Shown one piece after another: positions 37,648-49,289 of a stretch of 64,000 nt of DNA. The DNA lies in NCBI GenBank assembly GCA_050084985.1, contig JBITNC010000001.1:55366001-55430000 (forward strand), read 5' to 3'. The notes beneath the pieces are model-generated. The model did no database searches, was not told the DNA's origin, and was given only the letters and a program-made list of their open reading frames with translations. The position numbers and the translations under genes were made by a program. The first letter of the stretch is position 1. Each line of letters opens with the position of its first letter. This stretch comes from Nageia nagi. Its lineage: Eukaryota > Pinophyta.

Positions 37648-38477
37648 TACCTTGTCTTCATGTTCCGAGTTTCACCATTTAAGTAGCTCCGGCCTAGATT
37701 CAACTCTGAAACTTGGGGGTTGGGCTGGCCCCTCAACCTCTTGCCAAAGATATCCTCCGGATCATATAGCAAATACTGACTAAGTTCTTTCAATTTTAAA
37801 TTCAATAATTTATCTTTTAATTGTTCATTTGCTCCCCTGTTTTGAAGCACCAAGTCATGCACTTTATGAGGAAGGGCATAAACTATCCTCTTCTTCGTTG
37901 TAACTCCATATTTAGAATCTATATAATCCATTTGTCTGGCATATTCCATGCTGAAAACCCAATCCGTTACATGGACCGGTAGTAAGAAAGGAGCCCCAGA
38001 AAACCCATAAAGCCTAATGAAAGACCCCTCCTCTATGAAGAACCAGTCCCCAGTCTCTCCATGTGGCATTCGAAGGTAAAGCTTAGAAGCTGTTGATAAC
38101 CTTGGAACCGCAGGGGTAAATAACTTCATTGCAGGAACCAAAAACCTTTCTACAAAAAGGTAGTAATCTGCTAAAGACCTCACCTCCTCAATCCATTGGT
38201 CCACTGGCTTCTGAGACCCTCTTTCATCAGTTCGAACCAAAGTTAAATTCTTGAAAACATCAACATTCTGATGAATCATCATCCAAATAATGTGTGACAC
38301 ATACAAGAAATGAAATCCCTCACTAATCTTTTCCAACTGCTCAGATATTCCATCTGAAAGTGCAATGGCCCAGTCATACATTGTAGGAGAGTTTGGATGG
38401 GAAATCTGGTATGCAATAGCTAATTTTGATGGTGAGACATATCTATCTATCTCTTCACTTGCTACTATGGCCAACAT
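37647..38477 (-). pseudogene. extra ORF of the Tat-like element, middle part
   Basis: A 276-codon open frame, the second longest in the window, with protein-like composition: 'YVSPSKLAIAYQISHPNSP', 'MIHQNVDVFKNLTL', 'GDWFFIEEGSFIRLYGFSG'. It lies on the same strand downstream of integrase, where Athila elements carry an env-like ORF, but I see no signal peptide or membrane anchor. It continues from 38576-38980 after a frameshift and overlaps the start of the C-terminal part by a few bases, so the three segments were probably one protein of well over 1,000 residues. Function unknown. Confidence 0.65.
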
Positions 38478-38575
38478 GGATAATAATAATTGCAGATGTG
38501 TAGAAAAATTAGAGAGCAGGAGCTCAAAACTGGGAAGTCCATAAACTTTACAGTCCCAGCTGCATTTTTATTTAG

Positions 38576-38980
38576 CTAGGCTGTGATATTTGCTCTCAGA
38601 TTGGAACTAGGGGTCATATACCAATCAAGGTGCACAAGGGAATGCATAGGGGAGGGTGGATTAAAAGCTTTTGCTATTGAAAAGGAATCCAAATTTAAGA
38701 TAGTTCTACCTTGCAAGTCTCTGACTATCCTGGTTGCAGGATCAAACGCCCCTTTTATAAACTCTATCAACTCAGGAGCAGGAAAGCATCTATGGGGGAT
38801 GAAATACATGAGACCCGACCCCATTGGTGAATGTGCTATATGATTAAAATTGAATTTTGGGCACTTACCTTCAGCTGTGCCCTTGGGGTTCTTGTTTCGA
38901 GCTATAATTTCAGTATCCCACAATAAATCCATGGAGTCTGTTATTTTCCTTGCTGTCTTTACCGATGATCCTGAGCTCAT
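38576..38980 (-). pseudogene. extra ORF of the Tat-like element, N-terminal part
   Basis: 134 codons from an ATG at 38980, containing 'VRDLQGRTILNLDSFSIAKA' followed by FNPP. This layout recalls the domain of plant retroelement extra ORFs in which a 'VRGxxVxxxxxxIxxxFxLP' segment recurs, but I would not assign it without a profile search. A TAG ends it at 38576-38578, and the coding sense resumes in another frame at 38477. Confidence 0.55.
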
Positions 38981-38999
38981 TTCTGTTTGCTTGTGCTAC

Positions 39000-39504
39000 G
39001 CTTATCAACTCTTTTTGTCTCACTTCTGTCACCCCTAACCAACACTTTGCTTTACTCGGATTCTTTCGCTATATTCCACGGCTCCTGGCAATGTGCAGTA
39101 GATACTAGTTTCGCAAATTTGTAAGTGAATACTTCTTATGAATTCTGGAATTAGGTATTTTGGTGAGTAGTGCTCTTGGTCCTTTTATAACTCCTTTCTT
39201 TGATTGATGCACAATCTCTTGGAACACACACGATATCCTCACGGATGGTAGCATTAATAATCGATTTGATATTATGCGCTCTTTTCGAGAACTTCGAGAT
39301 TTGATTTTCCATACCCTTTTGGAAACTTCAATTCTACCAACGCAAAAGTACAACTACCACTAAGTTACTAATAAATAACTGACAACCATAACGATAACTT
39401 GAAATAAATGCAAACGACACACTATTTACAATATGTGTACAAAACATATTTTTTTTCAAAAATAATCACTGTTCCGTGCTTGCGATCTTGTATCGCTTTA
39501 GGTG
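39000..39504 (-). other. spacer between integrase and extra ORF
   Basis: An 82-codon basic open frame (39353-39105) has no motif I know. This spacer may hold a splice acceptor for a downstream mRNA, but none is certain. Confidence 0.3.
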
Positions 39505-40659
39505 CTATCCATTAACTGAAAATAGCAATTTGCACCCATTTAATTTAGCCAGCTCGAAGGCATTTTTCCCAACGCATTTAGCTATTACATAGGGTCCGGA
39601 CCACATGGCTTCGAAATTTTTGTGTTTCCCTGATTTAACTTTGTCCTCATCCCATTTCAATACTAAATCTCCTTCTCTGAAAGTATCCAGAGTTGATTTT
39701 CGACCATCAAACCATCTTTTTACTATTTCATTTCTTCTCTGGAGGTCTTGATATGATTGATTCTGGAGCTCTTCTAGATGCAACAGTTCATTCATCTGAA
39801 CCTCGAGAGATTCAAAATCCTCACCATATTCCTGCAAAACTTTTAAAACTAGAATCTCAAAATGACTTGGTAATACCGCCCTTTTATCGTATACCAATGT
39901 ATATGGGCTGGTTTTAATGGCTGACTTTACTGTGATCTTATCTGCCCACAATGCCCAATTGAGCTTTTCGTGCCAAGTCCGGGGATTATCCTCCACTATT
40001 CTTTTGAGAATTCGAATCAAATTCTTGTTTATGGACTCAGCCAAACCATTACCCTGGGGGTAATAATTTGAGGAAGTTTTCCAGTAGATACCTAATCTCA
40101 TAGCAAAATCAATGACTTCAGCTCCTACGAATGCCAAACCATTATCCGAAATTATCGTTTGAGGAACACCATACTTGGTAATTAACTTTTTCACAAATTT
40201 CAGAATAGTCTTCTGATTTGCCTCTTTTACGACCTCTACTTTCGCCCATCTGGTAAAAAAGTCTGTAGCAGTAAGGATGAATTTGTGTCCAGAAGAGGAG
40301 TTTGGATTGATGACTCCGATAAAATCCAGCCCCCACTGTTGGAAGGGCTCTTCTACTTGGATTGGTTCCAATGGTAATGCTACATTTCTCTTTCTTCCCA
40401 CATACCTCTGACACTTCTCACAATTTTGTGCCTTTTCAAAAGCCTCCTTGAACATAGTGGGCCAGTAATATCCCACCTGAATGATCTTACCCACTATCGT
40501 GTATCTGAAGTAATGACCTCCAGACTCTCCGGAATGAAACTTTTCAATGAGTTTAGCTGACTTTGTCACCGGTACACATCTTAGCAAAACACCATCGTGA
40601 TTTCTCCTATAAAGTATCTGATCTATCTCCGTGTAATTCTGGGCGTGTATTTGAATCAC
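39505..40659 (-). CDS. integrase, Tat-like element, uninterrupted
   Basis: 384 open codons. Zinc-binding HHCC: HSGESGGH (residues about 42-49) and CEKCQ (about 80-84). Catalytic DDE: GLDFIG, ISDNG, and the Glu in NGLAESIN are all present, with the usual spacing. A C-terminal SH3-like part follows (GDLVLKWDEDK, WSGPYVIAKCVGKNAFEL). It would insert element cDNA into chromosomes in the nucleus. It overlaps the end of the RNase H segment (40656) in a different frame, so the ATG is probably not a true start: in the ancestor this was the tail of one gag-pol ORF, separated here by an indel. No stop within, the best-preserved domain of the window. Confidence 0.85.
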   Translation of the reverse strand: MIQIHAQNYTEIDQILYRRNHDGVLLRCVPVTKSAKLIEKFHSGESGGHYFRYTIVGKIIQVGYYWPTMFKEAFEKAQNCEKCQRYVGRKRNVALPLEPIQVEEPFQQWGLDFIGVINPNSSSGHKFILTATDFFTRWAKVEVVKEANQKTILKFVKKLITKYGVPQTIISDNGLAFVGAEVIDFAMRLGIYWKTSSNYYPQGNGLAESINKNLIRILKRIVEDNPRTWHEKLNWALWADKITVKSAIKTSPYTLVYDKRAVLPSHFEILVLKVLQEYGEDFESLEVQMNELLHLEELQNQSYQDLQRRNEIVKRWFDGRKSTLDTFREGDLVLKWDEDKVKSGKHKNFEAMWSGPYVIAKCVGKNAFELAKLNGCKLLFSVNG

Positions 40660-42125
40660 CTTCTTTGGGATGCATTCATGTTTCCTGGTAGTTTTTTGGT
40701 CTTAAAATATTTGCTTAATTGCTCCATCCAATCCTTTGTAGTATCTTCGGGTATGGATTCCAAGGTTTCTTGTTCAACAAAGCATACCATCTCCTTTTCT
40801 GGTATCGTAGGTTTTACAAGTTGCTCACAAAGTGCTCTTCCTTTTATGAGCTTGGTGGGCCGAATTTCTACATCATATTTTAGAATTTTTGAAATCCACC
40901 CGGGTCTTCCTTCTCCCAATTCTCCCTGCATGACATAAGACCTAACATCTGGGTGTATAGTTAGAATCAAAATTTTGCTTTGAGCAATGTAATGTTTTAA
41001 CTTACCAAGTGCTTTCACAATAGCCAGGACCTATTTTTCAATGAAAGTGTATTTTTCCTCACAACTATTCATAGTCTGGCTAAAAAATGCGACTGGATAT
41101 TCTTCATTTCTTTCGTACTTCTGGGTTAAAATAGCTGCAACACTAGTATCTAAACCATATGCGTACAAAATAAATTCTTTGCTAAAATCTGGATTTCTCA
41201 GTACAGGAGCTTTTGTAATTGCTACCTTAATTTTCTAAAAAGCTTCTTTACCTTCCTCAGTCCATACAAAAGGAGTATCTTTTTTTAGCATCCAGGTGAT
41301 AGGTTTGATAATGTTTGAGAAATCCTGAATAAACCTTCTGACAAAGTTAATCTGACCCAGAAAAGATTGCAGAGACTTCTTGTTAGACAGGAGAGATAAG
41401 TCATTTATAGCTTTAACTCTATTCGGATCAATAGCCCATCCCTCTTTTGAAATGACATGGCCCAATAGTTTACCCTCATCTACTGCTAAGATCGACTTCT
41501 TAGGATTTAGGGATATACCATACCTCTTACATTTGATGAAGGCTTGCTCCAGATGTTGAATATGCATGTTTCTATCGTGAGAGAAAATAGTAATATCATT
41601 AAGGTATACCAATAGACTCTTATTTACCAGTTCTCCAAATGCATAATCCATAGCTCTCTGAAAGGTAGCCCCTACATTGGATAGTCCAAACGGCATTCTC
41701 TGAAAAGCAAATGTGCCCCATTTAGTTGTAAAAGCTATTTTGAACTGATCTTCATTCCAGACCTAAATCTGATTGTACCCAGAGAAACTATCTATCAAAG
41801 AGAACTTTTCAACTCCAGCTACAGTATTTAGTATTTGTTCCATTGGAGGTAAGGGGTAATGATCCTTCAATGATACTCTGTTCAAACCTCGGAAATCTAC
41901 ACACAACCTTATCTCGCCATTTTTCTTTCGGACAGGCATAAGATTGGCTACCCAAGTGGAATGCTTGATGGGATAAATTATCCTAGCCTTGTACAGTTTT
42001 AGAACCTCCTGCTTCATGGCAACTTTGATCTTGGGGTTTACTGGTCTTTGTTTTTGTCTGACCGGCTTAGCATAATCTATCAACTCAATTGTATGCTGTA
42101 TCATTGATTTATCAAAAACCTTCAA
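40656..42125 (-). pseudogene. reverse transcriptase and RNase H, Tat-like element
   Basis: One frame with stops at 41763 and 41235 and one near 41040. RT motifs: 'LMPVRKKNGEIRLCVDFRGL', 'LIDSFSGYNQ', 'RMPFGLSNVGATFQRAMD', and the catalytic box as VYLNDITIFS, where the first Asp of YxDD has become Asn. RNase H follows with 'EYPVAFFSQ' and 'LGKLKHYI', and the family tail 'YDVEIRPTKLIKGRALCEQL'. The Asn change alone should abolish polymerase activity. The 41763 and 41235 stops are TAG at positions where CAG is expected. Confidence 0.85.
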
Positions 42126-42455
42126 ATCATCATAAGACCAAGCAATAACATCAACATATGTTCTGCATAACTGTATAATTTCCTGAATCTATTCTGGAGT
42201 ATTAGATATACCAATTTTTAATGACTTACCCAGAAAAACTTCATGTTCTTTATAGTTATCCGGGTTTATATTCATACCCCTTCTTTTTACCTGGTCACTT
42301 CTGTTAAACAATCCTTCGAATGGAATCAAATATTTAGGGAGTTTATTGTTATTCAGTTGAATTATGTCTTATTCCTGAAAAACTTCGGAGTCCTCTTCTC
42401 CTACTGCATGACATACCGCTTGTTGTAATAAAAACTGATTAATTTGAGCTTCATC

Positions 42456-43211
42456 CTAAAAAACCTGCCAAAAGGAATCATTATCCGGAACTGATGGCCT
42501 GAAAATGAGCTGAACACCCTTTCTCTGAAACCAGTCATTTGTGGGATCAAAACTGGCTCCCATTTGTGCTAATGCATTAGCTTCTTGATTGAATCTCCTT
42601 GGAACTGACTGAATATGCAATGCTTCAAAATGCTCAAACAGATCCCAAACCTGATTCCTGTAGGCTTTCAAATAATGATGTTTGACCGAACATTTACCTG
42701 TCACTTGTTTCACGATCAAATCTAAATCTCCTTTGATCTTTAGACACTGAATTTTCATTTTGATAGCTTGTTCTAGTCCCAGGCAAAGAGCTTCATATTC
42801 AGCCACGTTATTTGAACATAACCAGGTGAGTCTGAAAGAAAATCTATGCACCTTACCAATTGGGTTGGTCAGGATAATCCCAGCTCCGGATCCATTTTTG
42901 GATCTTGCCCCATCAAAAGACATCTCCCACATTTCATTTCTCCTGAAATATTCCCTTGTGAGTTTTGGGATGAAAGATTCTGGCTCTATTAAATAATAAT
43001 TTCCAAACTCCATGTCATAGATGGTGTTGAGTATACTCATACTACAAGGGTCTTCAGTTTGTAGCTCTTCTAGCAATTCGTCTGATTCTTCCAATTCACC
43101 AAAGTTTGCGCAAACCTCCTCCTTTTTCTCTACGTGAAACTCAAAAATTTTCTCATTATTCAGTCTTACCCTCTTATTCCCATAAGGGATCAAATAATGG
43201 GTGTAATCCAT
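42456..43211 (-). pseudogene. archaeal-type RNase H, Tat-like element, before RT
   Basis: 251 open codons. The second half is a clear aRNase H: MSFDGARSKNGSGAGIIL (first Asp), NNVAEYEALCLGLE (Glu), KGDLDLIVKQV (second Asp) and NQEANALAQMG, where the usual fourth Asp (ADALA) is Asn. In Ogre and Retand elements this domain follows the ordinary RNase H; here it precedes RT. I recall related plant polyproteins with the same order and the same trailing 'FRPSVPDN' segment, so this is likely a lineage trait. It is joined to protease by a one-base frameshift at 43214-43211. Confidence 0.8.
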
Positions 43212-43213
43212 TG

Positions 43214-45340
43214 CTAGATAACCCCTATCTTAGCTATAAACTCTCTAGACAGACATAGCCCGAACAAAGGGGGCAGCTCAACAACTACAATTTCCTGAAT
43301 AATAATTATAGAGGGACACTTATGTATTTTCAAGACTACATCCTTGATTACTCCTACTGTTTTGACAGGTGTGGAATCCAGTTGTAATACTCTGGTGGAT
43401 GTTCTTGTCATAGGCAACCCCATTACATCGCACACTGCTTTAGGCATCACAGTAGTAGCTGCCCCAGAATCAACCAAACAATTATGGAGTACATATCCTT
43501 CAATTTCTAGAGTCATGTAAAAAGCTGGAGGTTTGTTCTTTCCCATCCTCGGATATTTCGATGTTTCAAAAAGATTGAGCACTCTTTCCATTCCTTCATT
43601 CAATGCTATAAGAGATGTTTTCAGTAAATCAATTTGTCCAGGAATTTTTAGAGCTTCAAACAAGGACACTCTCACTGGAGTTCTCTTTAGCTTCGCCATA
43701 ATGTTGAACTCTAGGATAGCCAGAGGTTCGCCAATTTTGTTTTTGAATCTGTCGGTAAATTTTTCCTGAAGCTGTAGAGTATCATCTTTTCTCTGGTGCT
43801 TAGTAAGTGAAGGGAACCTTAACCTCTGGAGATTTTGATCACTGGCTTTGGGTGTCAGTTTGGTTTTCGAAAATGGGAATTTTTGGGGAACTATTTCCTT
43901 TTATGGGATCTTTTCCTTAGAATCAGGAACTGCATCTTGCCTTTTAGGAAACACTACTCAAAAACTCTTTTGGGGTTCAACTTTTCTTTCTAGAATGCTG
44001 GAGACTAGGGGACCTTTTCCTGATCTTGTTTCCACAATAAAAACTCCTATATTTGCTGGTGCAAAATTCATCAGGTTCACATTTTGGTTCACATCATCAG
44101 CTACATCGGGCGGAGGAATACCCCCACTTCTTGATAGATACTCCTGGTACTGATAAACAGGGCATGTGGTTTGTTCATGAGCATCATTGCAGGCCAAACA
44201 CAAACCTGTGGCTGACCTGGAAGAGGAAGCTTGGCTTACATCTTCATTCAACACATGCTGAGCTTTTTCTACAGCAGGATAAGGATATCTTCTTGCATTG
44301 TTTTGTCTACTTAGAATGGTAATCTGGTTTGCCATATTTCTACACAAGTTTCAGAGTTCCTGAATCTCTGACGATGAAGCTACCCCTTGATTCATATTAG
44401 GCTGATAAGGGGCTGGTAAAGCCAAGGGAGCTCTAAGGACTGGCAAGGGTGATGGCCACTGTTGAATAGGAGCGGGGATGCTGGCCAGTGGTGGAGCCAA
44501 ACTAATTGCTTGAGGTCTCAAAATTTACTGTTGAGCGGTTACTGGAAAATAAGGCATTGGCATGCGACTTGGCAATTTTCCAACTGCAATAAGATAGGAT
44601 TCAGCATACACTGCTTGTCTATAGACCTTCAGGAAAGTATTTACTCCAGAATTTTGGATTTGCAGAGAGAGATCCGAAGGAAAGGCTCTCAGGTAATACA
44701 TTAAGGCTTGAAATTGCTGAGGCCTAACTGGCATTGGGACTCTCATCCAAGTTTTTTGGAATCTAATATTGAAATCAGGGATATTTTCTTGCTCATATCT
44801 TTTGATTGAAGTGAACTGTGTTAACAGGGAAAAAGGATCTCCTAATTCATTAAATTCCAAGATAAAGGGCTCTGCCAGTTGAGCCCAAGTGGTTATAGAT
44901 CCATTAGGAAGGCCCCTGTACCAATCTAGGACCTTTCCCTTGAAATACTAAGCCAGTAATCTCACCATGACATCTTCATGCTGGATATTATGAATCTTAG
45001 CTAGGCCAGCTACATCAACACAATGCTCATAAGCCATTTTCTCTAAAGTTGCATCAAACTCCGGAAGGGTTTTGAAAACATTTGTTGGGATGTCATGCAA
45101 CACCGCCAGGGCTATTGGTACCCCATTGTCCCATTCTGGATAAATATTCTGAGCTGGATTAGCCATTTTAGGAGAGGTATTTATAGTGTGAAGATTGGAT
45201 GATTCTGGCTTGATAAAGTATTTTAGGGAGCTGATACTATTCAGAGACTTGGACTTGATTAGGGTCTTTCTCTTAGGAGTATCTAACGTTCTAAAATCCG
45301 ATGCTTCTTTTGCTGCTCTAGTTTTAGATCTTGTCCACAT
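43214..45340 (-). pseudogene. gag-protease of the Tat-like element
   Basis: One frame from ATG 45340 to 43214 with stops at 44948, 44525 and 43958 and at least one more near 43920. Capsid part: 'WDNGVPIALAVLHDIP', 'FTSIKRYEQENIPDFNIRFQ'. A short zinc knuckle CLACNDAHEQTTC (C-x2-C-x3-H-x4-C, about 44190-44150) follows a Pro/Ala-rich linker. Protease: LVDSGAATTVMP, catalytic Asp intact, and 'KIGVI' at the end running into the next domain. The three listed stops correspond to CAG, CAA and CGA by one C-to-T change. Confidence 0.8.
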
Positions 45341-45459
45341 AAACTCTAGGTTGCAAAAGAAAATGATAGGTTCAAAAGCACATATGATATTTACAAATAA
45401 TTTGCTTTAATACATACCATAGATAGTGCTTCAGCAGAGTCGCCAATAAGTTTCTTCAT

Positions 45460-45480
45460 GTCCCATCGGGCATGCCAAAA
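45460..45480 (-). other. probable primer-binding site, Tat-like element
   Basis: On minus, about 11 bases after the 5' LTR end, TGGCATGCCCGATGGGAC fits a tRNA 3'-end complement beginning TGG. I cannot name the tRNA with confidence. Confidence 0.4.
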
Positions 45481-45488
45481 AGAAATAC

Positions 45489-47192
45489 TGTTGATTATGA
45501 TTATGTAATATATATGCGCCGCGAACAATCTTAACCAAAGTAAATCAAGAATAGACTATAGTGACAGTCTGATCTCCGGAGAAGGTCGGTTCCTTATACA
45601 TTGGGTGTAAGAGAAGTAACAGGAAAGAAAATGAAAGGAGTAGAGTGTGAGGAATTTAAGCAAAAGGCTTAGGGTAACAGGAAAGAAAATAAAAAGGAGT
45701 AGAGTGCAAGGAATTTAAGCAAAAAGGCTTAAGGTAACAAGAGAGAAAGCAAAGGTGGATCACTAGTTCAGCGCGGGCTTTCACAGTGTGTGAAACCTTG
45801 GTCTGAATCTAGTGTAGCAGCTACGGTACAAGCTCTCACTCTCTAATAGTTTCCCAACTTTACTCTACCATGTAGCAGACACAGTTATACTAGCAACTCA
45901 CGATTACCATTCAGGAAACAAGCCAAGCTGCCATGATGTAACCAAATTAAGAATGACAATTACAAATGCTAGACAAGAAAGGTCAAGATGGTTTCATATT
46001 ACTGATAAAAACTACAGGTCTTCGAGAACAAATGTAAAGAGCAATACTAGGGCTTTCGACCCTTCTTTCACTTTATTTTCATATACTTATACTGAAGCAA
46101 TAATAGTTACAAGAATTGCAGAATAGAAACGTTTACAAAATGGCTTCAAGATTCTAGCCTTCTTTTAACTGATACTACCTACATATGCCACTTGGTAGAA
46201 TATTACAAAACTGGGTAGATTGCAGATGATACGACTTCTTGATGACTATGATTTGACTTCTCGCTATCCTCGTCTCTTCTGGGATATACTATTTACTGGC
46301 TCCAATTATTTGATCACTTCTGGGACCTGGTTTCATTCAAAAACGTGAACATCGTTCTCCCTGTGATGTCATCTTCATACTTTCGGAAGGTTTTACGCAT
46401 TGGCTCCGGCTATCTGATCACTTCTTGCTGACCTCATCACTTTCAAGACCCAGTTTCATTCAAGAATGTGAACATTTTCCTACCCGTGACATCATCTTGA
46501 TACTTCCAAAATGCTCTACTCACTTTCTCTAGAACTCGAGCTTTTCCACAACTAAGCTTTTATCATTTCATTCTGGAATGCTTTATCTACTGACTCTGGC
46601 CTTTTAATCACCCCTTGCTGACATCATCATCTTCAGAACCTGGTCTTTACCAAAATGCGACTATCTTATCCTCTATGACATCATCATCTTATTCCAGAAT
46701 GCTTTACTTTTGAAACACTTAATTTATGGGCTTCAGCTTCTTCGATTATCTCTTGCTGACCTCATCACTTTCAGGACCCGATTTCATTCAAGAATGTGAA
46801 CATTATTCTCCCCGTGACATCATCTTCATACTTTCGAAATGTTTTACTCACCTTCTTCAGAACCCAGGCTTTTAATCACCCCTTGCTGACCTCATCATCT
46901 CCGGAACCCAGTCTTTACCAAGACGTGACTATCTGATCCTCCGTGACGTCATCATTTCATTTCAAAAAACTTTATTCGCTGACTCCGGCTATTTGATCAC
47001 CCCTTGCTAACCTCATCATCTCCGGAACCTGGTCTTTACCAAGACGTGACTATCTGATCCTCCGTGACATCATCATTTCATCCAGCCCGCTTTATTTGTT
47101 CAAAAAACTTCTGGAGATCTTAAAATGAACTCATAGTTGCAAGTAAAGTACACCAGGGCTTTAATAAAGAATTTATTATGTATGGATATACA
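45489..47192 (-). repeat. Tat-like element 5' LTR (by coding strand)
   Basis: 1,704 bp, begins TGTATATCC on minus at 47192 and ends CAACA at 45489. Differs from the other LTR mostly by C/T and G/A changes plus loss of repeat units. It retains more CpG (for example GCGCCGCGAAC near 45516) than the other copy. Confidence 0.9.
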
Positions 47193-48587
47193 GTAAACTA
47201 ATTCGAAAACTAATTGAAATATGTTTAAAATAAAGATAAAATGGATATGCATTCTTCTATTAGTATCATCTACTTAGAATGATGATGTATGATTTTTGAA
47301 ATGGTTCTATAATACTCATTTTACATGGATAGATGGATATACTCACTGTAATTTGTTGAATGTTATTCCTACATTACATTTTTGTGACACATTTTGCATA
47401 AAAGAATCATACTTTTCTACATCATATCTTATTTAGCATGTCATTATTATTATTTCATTATAGAAGATAAATTCATTAGTCCTCCTTGTATGCATGGATT
47501 TGTAAGGATACTAACTTGCATATAGATGGTGTTCCAATTCTTTACAGAAATTTATTAGCATTTATGCTTGAATCATGAACTCATTGAGATTGAAAAATCT
47601 CACATAGTTCAGTTGTATTTCTTTTTCAGAGACAAATTTGCCTATGGAGTGAGCTTTTTCATTTCCATTTTCAGTGTGTTGTGTGGATTTTCTCTTGATT
47701 AGTTTTGAAGCTTTTTATTGTTCCTATTACTGTTGTAACTATTTGGATTTATTGTAATAAATCCATATTAGAGATCTTTTCTTTCAGTAATGATAATGTA
47801 CTTTGGGAAACTCATTTAGTTATATGGATTTGAATAGTTACATTAGGAGGATTACTCCATTGTTCAAATTGGGAAAAGTGTTTTTGAAAAGTTCAAAGTT
47901 ATAACAATAAATAAACTATGGATTGGTTATGTTATGTTTACATATCCTTTTATACTTTTTCAAAATTACATGTCTTTCCATTTGTACATTTATTGATGAT
48001 ATAAGTGATAGTTTTGCCTTTAAAAGGAATTCCATAGTAAAGTTATCACTTTATATTATGATATAAGAGTAAGTTTTTAAGGGAGCTAATTGGCTATGTT
48101 TCCATTTATGTTATATATTTTTGAGTATAAAACTAGCTATTGAGTTTAATGTATATTGTTGTAAATGATTCAAATAGTGATTATGGTGTTAAGTAACCAC
48201 TACTATTGACATTTAGTGCTCTTGTTATGTCTTATAAGTTTTAAAGGGAAAGATTCTTTGTATATGTGGACAAAACAACTAGGAAGCTATTGTAGTACTA
48301 TTGTACATTTTACTATTATTATCATCTTTCTAAAGTCATATAAAATAGCATGATGGCTTCCATGTTTTTATTTTTGTTAAAGATTACTTATGATCTATAG
48401 GTCATTTGTTGAAACTTCTTAAGGTAGAATGAATTCCTATGATCCTTAATAGTCATGGTGATCATATAAAAAATGTGTAATAGTGATCTCATAATCTTAT
48501 GTGTTTGGTATGCATGCATGGTAATGATTGTTTATATTTGTGTCCTTTCATAACTTATTGATATAATGTGTTATTATTTTTTTATTT
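47193..48587. other. CACTA interior, no gene seen
   Basis: AT-rich; nothing supported on either strand. Confidence 0.4.
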
Positions 48588-48830
48588 ATGCAAAAATGTA
48601 TTGATAAACTCAAAGAAGGGGATAAAGTTAAGGTATTGGATCCATTTGATGGTGATGTTATGGACATTGGACTAATTCACTCTATATCAATTGTACATGG
48701 AGTCAACTTGAAAGGAATAAGAGATGCAAATGTAAACATTTTAAAGGTTACAAATAATGTACTCCTTGCTTGTGAGGACAAAATAGATGGAGCTACTCTC
48801 CTGAAAGAGAAATATGGATCCTTCACTTGA
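48588..48830 (+). CDS. 80-codon ORF, possibly CACTA-encoded
   Basis: Starts 'MQKCIDKLKEGDKVKVLDPF' and ends at a TGA at 48828. The layout, 'GDKVKVLDPFDGDVMDIGLI' followed by GVNLKGIRDANVNILKV, resembles the short C-terminal segment seen in ORFs of plant CACTA-type and related transposons (a 'Gxxxxx.vxpxxxxvaxGxxxxxxxxxxxhGxxLxxgxVkVxV' pattern). The preceding ttttttatttatgcag-like tract is close to an acceptor. It lies within the CACTA-like element. I would treat it as a leftover last exon, not a confirmed gene. Confidence 0.4.
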   Translation: MQKCIDKLKEGDKVKVLDPFDGDVMDIGLIHSISIVHGVNLKGIRDANVNILKVTNNVLLACEDKIDGATLLKEKYGSFT

Positions 48831-49289
48831 TGCCCACTAAAGTATTTGCAAAAAATGATTACGTAGTTGATCAACATGTTTATCATGTACTATTTGTTAA
48901 ACATCATGGCTCATTTTTTTATGTAGTATTTTGTTTTTCTTGTTTATGGATTTTAATTATAAAGGTATTTTTGAAGGATTTGGAAACTCTTATACAACTT
49001 TGACATTTTTTATTATATTTACATATCCACTCTTAGACATCTTTGACATTTTATAATTTGACATGTATATTTCTATTAATATTTTTCATTTGCACATTAC
49101 CTTTATTTATCATGATGTTGAATCAATCCTTTAATTTTAGCTTGTTGTATCTTGTTCGAATGTGTAATATTTTTATTGACTTTTATCTTTTTAGTTCAAG
49201 TTTAATATTATGCTATTTTTGCATTATAGAATTTATGGTATTTAATAAATTATTTATTTCATGACTTTATTTATTACCAACTAATGATA

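Larger units (their letters stand above)
32909..47192 (-). mobile_element. Tat-like Ty3/gypsy element, 14.3 kb
   Basis: Two LTRs (32909-34880; 45489-47192) with a perfect 5 bp duplication GTAAA (32904-32908; 47193-47197). All coding is on minus: gag, protease, archaeal-type RNase H, RT, RNase H, integrase, then a long extra ORF region before the 3' LTR. A second RNase H of archaeal type is the mark of the Tat group. Six or more premature stops are each one C-to-T step from Gln or Arg codons. It sits inside the CACTA-like element and is therefore younger. Confidence 0.9.
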
